From: Chrysomallon squamiferum
Taxonomy: Eukaryota > Mollusca > Gastropoda > Neomphalida > Peltospiridae
Length of the DNA: 64,000 nt
Direction: 5' to 3'
NCBI GenBank assembly: GCA_012295275.1
Contig: CM022671.1
Coordinates: 5,917,565-5,981,564 of the forward strand
Shown here piece after piece: positions 1-12,160 of this stretch (positions are counted from its first letter, which is position 1; every line of letters begins with the position of its first letter). Both the position numbers and the translations under genes were made by a program. Below the pieces are notes generated by a model. The model searched no databases. It saw only the letters and a list, made by a program, of their open reading frames with translations, and was not told the origin of the DNA.

Positions 1-102
1 GTGAGGCAGTTATGTCAAATGTCATTAAGGAGAGGTTGGTTTCTTAGACTGAAGAAACTTTTAAGAGGAAAAGTCTTCAGAAGAGGGGATAAATGGAAGT
101 AA
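1..102 (+). CDS. Possible C-terminal coding end of a gene cut by the window start
   Basis: Frame 1 is open from base 1 to a TAA at 100-102 and encodes 33 residues, strongly basic, with RRGW, LKKLLRGK and FRRGDKWK segments. An AATAAA at 260-265 lies about 160 bases after the stop, as expected for a short 3' UTR. I do not recognise the peptide. A 33-codon open frame can arise by chance, so the call rests on the composition and the poly(A) signal only. Sequence to the left of the window would settle it. Confidence 0.28.
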   Translation: MRQLCQMSLRRGWFLRLKKLLRGKVFRRGDKWK

Positions 103-1547
103 ATTGGATTAGCAACTAATAGACAAAACTATTTTTAAATACAATATTAGTAGACATTTAGCTCTTTCTATAGCAAACAAACTTATAAAAGTTCATCTTT
201 TTTCATACCTAAGGGCACTAACTACAAACACTGCTGTAGAAATACGTAAAAAAAAATTAAATAAACATTTTCATTATTGTGAAATTTCTTGTACTCATTG
301 CCCTATGTAATACATTCTTATCATATCTTTATACAGAAATTTTAAATTACATCTTCAGTACTTGTTTCTTAAATAATTCTTCTTGTCAGTAAGACTTCAC
401 CAATCCAATCCTGGATGAAAACCTCTGCCTTGCAAACTAAAGAAAAAAAAACAAAAAAAACCCCAAAAACCATGTTTAGAAGGTTTGTATATTTAACTTT
501 AATTATCACTATTTTTATTATAATTTATTTATTTTTATTTTAATTATTCCTCTTAAGCTATATATATATTTCTCAGAAGAAAAGGTGTTGGAAAGGATCT
601 GAATGAAGGCATGAATAGTATTTGTTGTCACAGATCATCTATTAGATGAGGTTAAAAAAAAAAAATAATAATAATCAGAAAACATACAACATTTATCAGT
701 AATACAGTAACTCAGCTTTTTGTATTTTCTTGTGTTATTTTTTTTTATTATTAAAAATCTTTAAAAAATTCTATGTAAATACATAATCAAATAAAATTGT
801 GTTTTTGATCAACATTTCAAAATGATTCATATTATAATGTAATAAAACTTTAATTGTAAAACTGTGAATAAAATATTTAATGTACTCACCACATCGTATT
901 ATCTTTTGAAGAAAAATATATTTATAAGTTCACTGACGTGGAGGAATTTATTCGACACTTGGAGAAATTAGACTACCAAATCTGAAAGACTGATCAACAG
1001 TAATTTAAAAAGAACAAACTAAATATTATATTTAATATATCAATACTTACATAATTTCTTTTTAACATTAACAGTACAGCTTAGGCAATTTTTAATAATT
1101 TATTATTCACCAAAATTTGTTGTGGTAATAAAAGCAACTTTGTGATGCTACATTTACAATGATTATTTGTACCTGAGTAAAACTACCAAGAAACAGAAGA
1201 TGAAAAAACTCATTTAACCGTTAATAACACTTTTACTAGTTATAATACAAATTAAAGTTATAATTAATTTAAACTCGAATTATAACAAAGCTGCGTCCAC
1301 AATTTTTTCATCCTGTGGAACGTCTGCTGTAATTTTAATCTGGAACATTTGATTTGTCACATTCTGTGACGTTGGCATTTGACGTAATGAAATTGCCCAT
1401 ATATGGTAAGTGAAAGCAATAGGTTAGTAATAATAATTATTATTAAAATACAACTCAAAATATGTAGAAAATAATCATGTTCGAAATTAAAAGGGCAAAA
1501 ATAAATTCAGTACATGCTTACGCAAACGTTATCAGCTTGTAATACCA

Positions 1548-1597
<50 letters not shown>

Positions 1598-3594
1598 CAA
1601 AAAAAAAAAAAAAAAGTAAAAGAAAAAGAAAATAATTAAAAATCTCTTAATCATATTTTAATATATTATTGTTAGTAAGAAAAAAATCCTCTTCAGGAAA
1701 TAATAAAGTAATAATAATATTAATAATGTGTACAAAAATACATCTGAATAAATAAATAATTAAATAAGAAAAAACATAACCTTTTGTGTAAATGTAGAAG
1801 AATTTAACCAGTGATGTGTTCTGTATGTCTGGCATCAACTTCCATAGGCTGGAAAAAACAATGGTACAGAGAGGAGTCCAATTTAAGATCCTTGTAATGA
1901 TTTTATTAATAGCTACACTAGCAGACTTGGTAAAATATTCAGTATAATGTCTGCTGACAAGGTGTTATCAAAACTGCAAAATTACTATTTATTTTAACAT
2001 TTCCATTAATCAATTTACTTGCATTAGATTTTGTCTAATCTGTATCTTCGGTATACATCAAAAACATACAATGTTTATGTTGCTTTTATCTGCCACATTT
2101 CAATCAAGAAATCATTTTTAGATCCGTTTCTGGTTTTAAGCTTTATAAACGATGCTGTTTCCACTTCGATACTTACAGTTTTTATCCATTATACCAAAAT
2201 GATACCATTAAGTTATTCGAAGTAGCCAAACGCTGACGTGGCCAAATATTTCACCTTTTCGTCTGCTCTACAGAACACGTGACCAGGAGACTATTCCGAT
2301 TTTGTACGACTCCGAATAAACACGTCGATGGAACATTAATGTAATTCAAAAGCTTTGATGGGTGCGATAGAGCGAAACGAATCTACCACTTACAGATATT
2401 GTTTCTGTTTTCAAGAAATTTTACAATATTTTTGTCCCAGACGATGTACAAATAACATTTAAATGTCATCATGAATAAACATTGTTCGCTTTCGACGTTT
2501 CGTGTCTTGTTATGTGACGACGAATATAATATTTTATTTTATTTATAAAAGTTAAATCTTAAAATAAATAAATAAATAAATAAATAAATAGTTGGTTTTC
2601 CAACCTGAATCTAGAATATTAAATCGTACTGACAGTAGCAAATAACCTTATTAATAAAAAATATAATTTCAGATTGTAAACTAGATTTCTCAAGCTAATG
2701 TTCCTGGTTCAAATCCTATCTGAATAAATAGTAACACAAACCTTACTTGTAAACACTTGTTTTTGAGTAACTGATCAAGTATGCATAACAAACACTTCAA
2801 TTATTTATCTGAATCTTTTGATGACTTTTTATTACACCTTGTAGCCAAGTATTAATATACACTTGTGTGTCATTAACCTATTCATTGATGAGCTGCATAA
2901 ATACTGAAATATTCATGACCATATACTTTATTTCCTGTAAGTGTTGTTGAGTAATATTTGTTTAAAATAATAATGATGATAAAAATGATTTCTAAAAACT
3001 AATAAAAATATTAATAATTAAAAAAAATAATGATAAATAAATAAATACATAATTTAATTTCTTATTGTGGGTAGAAGTTGTCAGTGTTGGTTATAGATTA
3101 ACTTAATACCTTTATACTAAAGCCAATCACAATAGAACTTGCATTCATTTCTAGTTAAAGTGAACTGCTAATAAAAAACCTAAATAAATGTTGTATATTC
3201 CCAAAAGACTGGTTTAAAACAAGAGACCACATTTCTTAAAAATAAACAAAGAAAAGCCCACAACCAAAATTAAAGATTTTTATTTCCTTTCTTTGCTTGT
3301 GAATTCATAAAAAGTAACAAAAATAATCTTTAAATATTCAATTTTTGAGGAACATTTTTAAACGAAACACAAATTTCAGCAGTGGTAACTTTTTATCACA
3401 TTTTTTAAATATGTAAAACCAAATTCAGTTAAACAGAAAATAAAAATATAAGTATGTACAAAGATATTAACATTTTAACAAAGATGAAAGTTAAAAATTC
3501 TTGATTACAATTTCTAAACATTTTAGTAACACATTAACAAAATTTGAGTAACTAAACAATATAACTTTAACAAATAAACAAAATATAATAATAA

Positions 3595-3625
<31 letters not shown>

Positions 3626-4611
3626 AAGAAAAAGAAGAATTAAGGTATGAACAATATTCTGTCAAATTTTCAATCCAATTAAAATACCTCTTCCAAATTT
3701 ATTAACTGACTTGATGCATGAATTTAAAATCTGATGGTTATGTTCAGCATCTCATTTTCTTGATATTCTTGTAATTTCTGTGGATAATTCATTTACTATA
3801 ATTTGTAATGTATTGACTCTAGTTTCAAATATTCAATAAAAAAAATTCAGAACTTGATCACATTATAAAAGAAAAAGAATATGAATTAAACACACAGGTT
3901 TGGTCTGCATTTTTTACATTGTTTGTTTTTACAGATACAGTCATCCAATCACTATAACTTCAAAACATAAATGTACCAGATCAAAAAACATTTTAAAAAA
4001 TAAAAAAAAAAAAAAATAAAACCAAAAAAAAGGTAAGAAATTTAACAATTATTAAATGAAAACTTAAGCATAACAATGAATGATGTGATTACAAAACTTC
4101 TTCTTTTCTTCTTTAGTTTAGATTTTGTGGAATCTTTTGAAGCACTGCATCTATTAACTTTTTAGAATTCATTTTAATATGTGGTTGATATGAAATAACA
4201 AATTCATTACTTCTAGATTAAATAAGGATATACGATATGTATATATATATATATATATACAATAAAAATAATAAAGAATGTAATTTATTTAAAAACCTGT
4301 GTTCCCCAAAATTATGCAAATGAACTAAGTTTACAGTGCTATTACTACTATTATATTAATATTTAATAAATATTCACAACCGTATTTTAATTTTCAAACT
4401 AAAATAACTCCTTAAGCCAAGTTTTAATAAACAACATATATATATATATATATAAAAAACGCACACATTTAAGTGTCAAAATTTCTATTAATGAACTCCA
4501 GTATGTCCATATTCATTCATATTAGTACTTATTTTTGATTTTGTTATAAAATACATGTACAAACATGTAAAATGAGTGCTGTTTAGATTCACACAGAAAT
4601 GAACATGTAAG
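103..4611. other. Intergenic stretch, no gene recognised
   Basis: Very AT-rich DNA. It contains an (AAT)n run ending in poly(A) at about 1550-1615, (AAG)n at 3597-3630, and short (TA)n runs near 4231-4259 and 4436-4453. A less AT-rich patch at 2220-2345 has an ATF6/XBP1-type TGACGTGG (2234-2241) and a CACGTG E-box (2276-2281) and could be regulatory. A TTTATT at 4284-4289 is a possible minus-strand poly(A) signal for the myosin gene that ends at 4612. Small open frames at 1647-1838 and 2031-2225 have no supporting features. Confidence 0.5.
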
Positions 4612-4725
4612 TTAATGTTCCTTGGACTCAGGTAGACAGTCTGTAATGCTGCATTCAACAAACTTGCGTGGAACAACATGAGCGTTTTGTAACACACTGG
4701 GTCGCGTGTGAAACCTGAATCCTTG
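4612..4725 (-). CDS. MYO19: Terminal exon of the myosin XIX-like gene
   Basis: This exon is too short and too close to simple repeats to stand out as an open frame. The acceptor TTTTCAG ends at 4726, the frame is phase 0, and 37 codons run to TAA at 4612-4614. It begins QGFRFHTR, and the junction [13 protein letters not shown] resembles the LPQGSIKFHCRKS stretch that I recall near the end of human MYO19. The matching upstream donor, AAG|GTTTTT at 5376/5377, is weak. If it is not used, exon 25 reads on for four codons to a stop at 5362-5364 and the protein loses this end. Confidence 0.65.
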   Translation of the reverse strand, partial: QGFRFHTRPSVLQNAHVVPRKFVECSITDCLPESKEH

Positions 4726-4739
4726 CTGAAAATAATAAA

Positions 4740-4774
<35 letters not shown>

Positions 4775-5997
4775 TAACAATAACATTAATAACAACAACA
4801 TGATAATAATAGCAATAGTAACAATAATAATAACTAATAATAGTAATGATAACAACAGCAACAAAAAACAAAAGTGAAAATAATAGCAATAATAATAATA
4901 ACAATAACAATAGTGATAATAATGATGAAAATGATTATGATGATGATAATGATAATAATAATAATGTCAACAGTGATAATAGTAATAATAACTACAAAAA
5001 CAAAAACCATAATAATAATAAAATACATTTACTTAACAAGCTCTTTGTAATCATTCTGAATCCCAGTGAGATAGACTGTGGATTAAAATATTTGTTGCAT
5101 ATTTATCATATGTTTTACTGAAGTTACAGTAAAACATATGATAAATATGCAACAAATATAATATTTGAAAAAAAAAAAAACCAAGTTACTTGTTCATTTT
5201 AATCCAGTCTATCTCACCCTATCCCCATGTATATTTAGATTCCTATCATCATTTCCTTTCACATTCCTGTCTCCATCTCATCTCATTCCCCACCCACTCC
5301 CATTTTGTCCCCATACCCTTTTTAATTTCTATTCTATTGGACAAACCCTAAATACATTTTTTTATAATGAAAAAACCTTTGGCAGTTTTCTTCTGGTCAC
5401 AATTCCATCTCCTACAGACACGTTTGTGAGCTGAGAATAGGAGCTGCATGCAAGTTTCAATCTTTTCACTGCCGGCTCCTCAACAGGCTCCTCCGACAAG
5501 ATCTCCTTGGTTACCACAGCTCCTGGACTTAATTCAAGATGGATGCCGTCAAATTCCACTGGCGTCATGCTGTCCTGAATTAATTCTGAGCACTCTCCTT
5601 CGAATACCACTGGTTTTGTTGCATTCTGAACTAATTCAGGTGACTCTTCCTTTGACAGATCAGCTTCTGTAACAATCCTAGTTAATTTCTGCTGCTGTTT
5701 TTCAGTTTCAAACTTCAATTTTAACTCTTTTTTCAGCTTATAAATGAGGAAAGCTTTAAAGGGTAAAAAAAAAAAAAAAAAAAAAAAGGAATTAATAAAT
5801 CTACAGCAGAAGGATGTTGGTGAAAACCGAATGCAAAAGGAATTACAATGATGAAAGAACAAATAAATTGGCAGACTTGATTTTATTTAATTATTATTAT
5901 TTATGTATTTTTTATTTATTTTTATTATTTATTTATTTACTTTTTCTTAATTTTATTTTTTTTTTAACAATTTGATTAAATGGCAAACAATACAAGC

Positions 5998-6051
<54 letters not shown>

Positions 6052-9000
6052 TGTACTGATGATGTAAAACTTGGTAACAGACCTCTCTGAATAACAGCAG
6101 CAGCCTCATTTTGTTTTCTCTTCATCCACAGAGATATCAGTCTTCTCCACCAGTTCTGAATCACACAGGCCTGCTTGTTCAAAACCTGAGCTCTGCATGA
6201 TTCTAATTTCTCTATCTGTAAGAGAAACAACACTTTAAAACAAAAATGTCTTCCAAGATAACTAACTGACAGTTCACTGTGACTGTTATACATAGTTTCT
6301 TTCTCAGAAATTAACTTTTTTAAGAGTAAAACAGTTCTGAAACACATTCTATATAGCAGGGTTTTTTTTTTTTAACCAAATGTTTTGTAATGTGTTTAAT
6401 TCAAAATGAATAATTCCTTAAGATTATTTGCTTTTGATGAACTCAAACATTTACAAGTAAAACCATATGTTTTTAATTTATGATAAAATATCAACATTAT
6501 GAATTTTGGCAGATTATATTTCTAATTAAGCAGACATTCTAAACATCCATAATTGTTGAATTTTTTGTTGCACTAAAATTCAGGATAAACCTTTATCAGT
6601 AATAAGAACCTTGTATTAATTATAATTTAAATATTTGTAATAACAGTTTAAATACCTGCTCCTGTAACAAGAAAATCTTTGTTTTTCCAAACTGTCTAAC
6701 AAGACGTTCGTAGTCGGTGAACTCAGACATGAACATGGACTGAAGAACTGCAGCACAGCATTTTCTGATGTGATCTGCACCAGCCAGTCCTGTAAACAAA
6801 CATTTACACAAATGTTTGTATTAATTACTACAGTCAAACAGCACCCATTCTCAGTGGTTTGTTGTTTTATACGTATTTTGTTTTGCATAAGATAAATGTA
6901 TTATACCATCAGACAAAAATGTGGTTTTTATATCATTCTGTCTAAGTTTGAGAAATTTAACTGAGATGTTCTGGGTTTATTTCAGGAATGAATGACTGCA
7001 GGATCTGTGTTTGCCACACTGATTCTGTTAGATCCTATTCTAACAACTGCTCTGTAACTGGAGCTTCAGCGATGTCTGTCTGTCTATCTGTTTATAATCA
7101 GTTCTCTAAACACTACAAATTTGTATGTGTAGACTGATAAAAAATTAATTCACTATCATAAATAACACAAAAAATAAAAAAATAAAAATAAATAAAATAA
7201 ATAAAATAAAAATAAAAAATAAAAAACAAACACAAAAAACCCCCAAGAAACATTTCTGTTATCACTAACAAACTGATCAATTTCCTATAAACAGAAATTT
7301 ACATTCAGGTTTATCTAAGAACCATGCAATTATTACATTATGATTTCTTCAAACTATTAACTTTCTTTCATTCTTTTTTCAAAAAACCCCTCAAAACAAC
7401 ATGAATTATAAAAACTTAGTTCACACACAATTTCTCTTGCTTCCTGAATAAACTGACATTCAGATAGCTTGAATATTCTCTGATAGAGAGCAGCTCAGAT
7501 GAACATTTGAATAGATATCACTGATTCTCTGTCAGACATAAATCTGTATCGTTTTGTTTGTTAATCTTTGCCAACTGTACAACTGAAAGCTATCACATGT
7601 TAATCAGCTGACTGTTTCACCACTATTTAGGTCAAAACAAACATGTCTGAAGATTTCCAAGTCAGCGATTTTGTGATAGGGGTCTTGGATTTTGTCTTGT
7701 AGCATGTGTATTTATGACTAATGGTATTTTTTTTAGTACCAGCAAACTAAAAAATTACCAATCTAAAGGAATGTAAAGCCAAAATTATTGTTAAACAAAT
7801 ATACTAGCCTGGAATCATACAGACCAGCCAAAAAACGATATAGACCTATCTCTGGTGGAAAAGCCAAACATATCCATCCAAATGTCTGTCTGAGCTGTTC
7901 TCCCCAGGACTAATATTCAGATGACAAAAAAAAAAAAAAAAAAAAAATTAACTAACCTGTTCTTCTTCGTAGTTTTTTTTTCTGTATCTGTGTTGTCAGT
8001 GTGGGTGACACTGGCATGCCAAGCTGCTTACACAGTAACATCTCCAGAGATTCAAACAAAGCCTGGTTTTCCTTGTCAGTGTCACAGTGCTGGGCACCAA
8101 TGTACGACAGGAGAAACCCATATCTCTCGTGAAAATCTTCATACGACATTCTGAAATGTTTTTATTTTTAATAACAATTTATGATGATTACTGCCATGTT
8201 TTTTTTGTTAAAATCAATATATAATTTTCTGATAATACTGTCAGAATTATGGCCACTGTTGTATATTTTGACAAAAACTATTTTTTCTGAATTACAGCCA
8301 GAATATGACTACTTTTGTGTATTTTGGGAAAAACAAGTAAAAAAAACCCAAATGTCTGATAATACTGTGGGAATTGATACATCTAACAGGTCTATGATTA
8401 TTACTGAAGTTGTGAAGAGAAAAAAAAAAAAAAAAAAATAAATGGCTGCAAATTTTATTATTAGCAAAGACTAATGAATAAAAAAGGAAAAAAATATAAT
8501 AACTAAATGTAAGAATTAAACATATTTTTCTGTTGTTAGGACATCTCTGATATCTTTAACAAGTAATAAAATAAAACATGTACATCAAATATACTCCAGT
8601 TTCTTGTTGGGTTTTTTGTTGTTGGGTTTTGTTTTATAGCAATAATTAAAAACATAACAATAACTTTAGGTGTTTAAAACACAACCAGAAGAAATATTTT
8701 AAATAATAACATTTTTTTTCCTTGAAAGCTATGTTTTAACAAGAATGAAATAAAGCTGTAACAGAGTTATATAAAGATATTTAACATATGACAAAATGGA
8801 TATTTTACTAATGAAACTTGATGTAAAATAAGAAATTTACCTGGATGAGTATGTCTGCTGACAGATTCTGACAGTCTCCACTATCCCACATGCCTCTAGT
8901 TGTTTCATAACATATACCCGGTCAAACTGACCACCCTCGCTCATTTCATTAGGCTTTATACACCGGATGTAGTGGACATCAGAAGACTTCAGTGTCATCA

Positions 9001-12000
9001 TTAACTGATCCAAAGATCCCTGTAAAATATAAATTTTATACATCAACACTGAATGTTATTAATAAAGAAACCAGTTAAAATTAATGTCTACTGTTTATCC
9101 AAAATCCGTGCCATAACGAACTGTCAATCTCTGTTAGCAAAATAGAATCCTTCCACTGAATTTAATATTATTATTGACTGGTGTAATAATTTTAGAATAT
9201 ATTTACTACAGATAAAATATTGTTTCTACTCATTTCAGTCCTATATAAATGTATCAATTAAATTAATAATTTATAGAAAATATTGTTTACTTTGTTAAAA
9301 ATCAATGATAATTCTTTTTGTTTTAACTTTTTAATTTAATTTTTGGTGTTTTTTTTTACGTATTATTTTTGGCTTCAGGGAACTGTAACGTGATGTTTAA
9401 TTATTAAATATTGTGTTTTTTATCTGTGAGAATGCAAATACAAATTAAGTGAGGTTAATGTGAGTAATTTAACATTTTTACATACAAATTTAAAAACATA
9501 TTTTACTGACTTTAAACTTCTGTAGAACAGTTTTCTTTTTCTTTCCCTGTGAGTGTGAGTCTGACTCACAGCCAGTGAGCAGAGATCTGACAAATGGCTT
9601 CTCACTGAGAGAGAGAAGAGTTATGATCTCAGCTGGAATGTTGTCCTGAAAACAAAACAAACAATTAAAACAAAATAATAATAATAAATAAATAATTAAA
9701 TAAATAAATAAATAATAAACAAACAAATCAATAAATCAACAATGAAAGAAAGAAATAATTAACAAATAAACAAAAAATAAAATTGTAAACAAACAAATAA
9801 TTAAAATTTATTTTTTTAAAAATTAAAAATTAAAGAAAAACACAACCCCTCCCAAAAAACCCCCAAATACAATAAAAAAAAAAAAAAAAAAAAAAACTAT
9901 AAATAAACAAATAAATAAATAAATGAAATTAAAATTTTAAAATGCACCCAGAAAGAGCTATTTGTTTCTTGTTATCATCTTATCAGTTATTTTCCAAAGA
10001 CCAGCAAAGTTTGGAGATTTCATCTACAACATATTGCAAATCAGTTCATCTGCTCACCCATTATATTATTTAACATTTCCATAAAAAAGTGCTTTACCGT
10101 TTTGGGGAAGGTGTATATATCAAATATCTCTTGCTGCTAATCAATAAAAACAGCTCACAAAATGGTGTCAGTGATCACATCATCTTTTATTTAAATAACC
10201 TAACACATTAACTACTGTCAATAACAAAATGTGCCAAGACATCATTAAACTTTCATTTATTTGTTTTAATTATTGAAATAAAATAATTCGAATTTTAAAA
10301 AAATAATTAAGTTTGAATTACATTTTACCTTGTTTTTGGTGACCATGTGTTCGACAGAGTAACAGACATTGCCAGCATAGTGGCTGATGACAAAACTCGG
10401 AGTTTTGACGGAAGTTTTAGGTTTTTTCAGAGGTGAATGTTCTCCATCTTTGATCTTCAACAACCTGTCAGCCAAATCTCTCACACTGGTTTTTCTACTC
10501 AAATAAACCTCCTATAATATATATATATATATATAAGAAATTTTATTTTTATTTTTTTTATTTGTATATATTTTAACATACAGAGATGTTTAATTTACTT
10601 ATCTCTGGTAATTCAATTTTAACTACTACCTAAAAGGAAAACATTTTTAAAACATGAATTGTCAAGTCTGATAATTTGGTAAATTAATGCTACAGAAACA
10701 GATCATAAACATTTTTAAAGAAAAGCAGAAATGAACAAATATTTGTAGAAATGAATGAGATATGGTTTTATTTGTTGTTTTTTATGGTTTTTGTTTCTTT
10801 TTTTAATCATGGTTAAATACACCAAATATTACTATTATCAGTTTCTTTCTACAACTTTTTTTTAAATAATTTGTTTTTTCTGGTTTCTGTTTTCTCTTCA
10901 TTAAATTAAAACATTTTATTTTTAACTACATATTTAAAAAAGATATATAAAAATTCGAATGACATACTTTGGTTGAAATGATAATACCATAAAGTTTGCT
11001 ATAACACAGAATTATCTATTTTGTTTAGTGTACTTGTAATAATTAACACTGTTGTCTGTAAATAAAACTATAGACTCTTACCTCGTTGAGAATACCAAAA
11101 ATACACACTGAGCCCTCCAGGATGTTCAAACAAGGCTGGTTGTCATGGTAATTTATGTGTAACCAGGGGATACATTCCTCTTCATACTCCCTCTGTTATA
11201 TATAAAACACATTAAATTTAAAATTTAACAAATTAGTGTATTCTTAATCTTGTTTATTACATGTCACATATAAGATATTGACTTAAGATGTATAATTTAA
11301 GAGTAATGCAAAAGAAATAAAAGCTATGTATAATTAATCAAAATAATCAAAATTAAACATTAATTATTAATTGGTTAATAAATTCTGAACTCTGACTGTA
11401 TCTAAAATAGTTTTGTCTTTGTTTTGTTATACCAGAATGCTGCTAATTAAGGGATTATAGAGTATTTAAAATTTATTATTATCTGCTTTAAAAAGAAATA
11501 AAAAATTAAAATTTAAACCTGCAAGTCTCTCAAGAAATGGCCAATGTAATGTTGCTGAATCTTCTCATTAGCATAATTTATGCACAGTTGTTCCAAGCTG
11601 TTAGTTTCAAACGTTTCAAAGCCATAAATGTCCAACAGACCTGAACAAATTTATATATTTAAAACATTAATCAGTTCAGAGAAAAAGAAAAATTAACTTA
11701 AATCTATAATTTCGTAATGCTGTTTGATTATCGTTTCCTGTTGAATGAAAACGTTTTAAAAGACTGAGTCAACATAATCCGAGCAGGTCAAGAGACTTAA
11801 ATTGTTTTGTTTGCTTTTTTTAAATATTTTTTTAATTTTTTGTATTGGGTTTATAACAAATGAACAGTACAACTGTGTACTTGAGTGACACCAAAAGTAT
11901 TAAAACTCTCAATTCTGGTTTCAATTAGTGCAATCAAATAATTATAATACATGTAGAGTGATGATTAAAACAACAGTTTTAAAAGACTGAGTTACTGTAC

Positions 12001-12096
12001 CTATAGTACTACTGCACTCTTCACACTGAATCTGCTGATTTATAAATGTCAGTAGCCAGTCAAATAGTCTGTAATAATAACAATAACAACAACAAC

Positions 12097-12160
<64 letters not shown>

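Noticed and set aside
2690-2725. GGTTCAAATCC, a tRNA B-box match
   Set aside because: No A box or cloverleaf nearby. Similar lone boxes at about 37600 and 39450 were also not called as tRNA genes.
4488-5121. Open frames rich in Leu, Ile or Asn
   Set aside because: They are translations of AAT-type triplet repeats. Only 4612-4725, in a third frame, is accepted as an exon.
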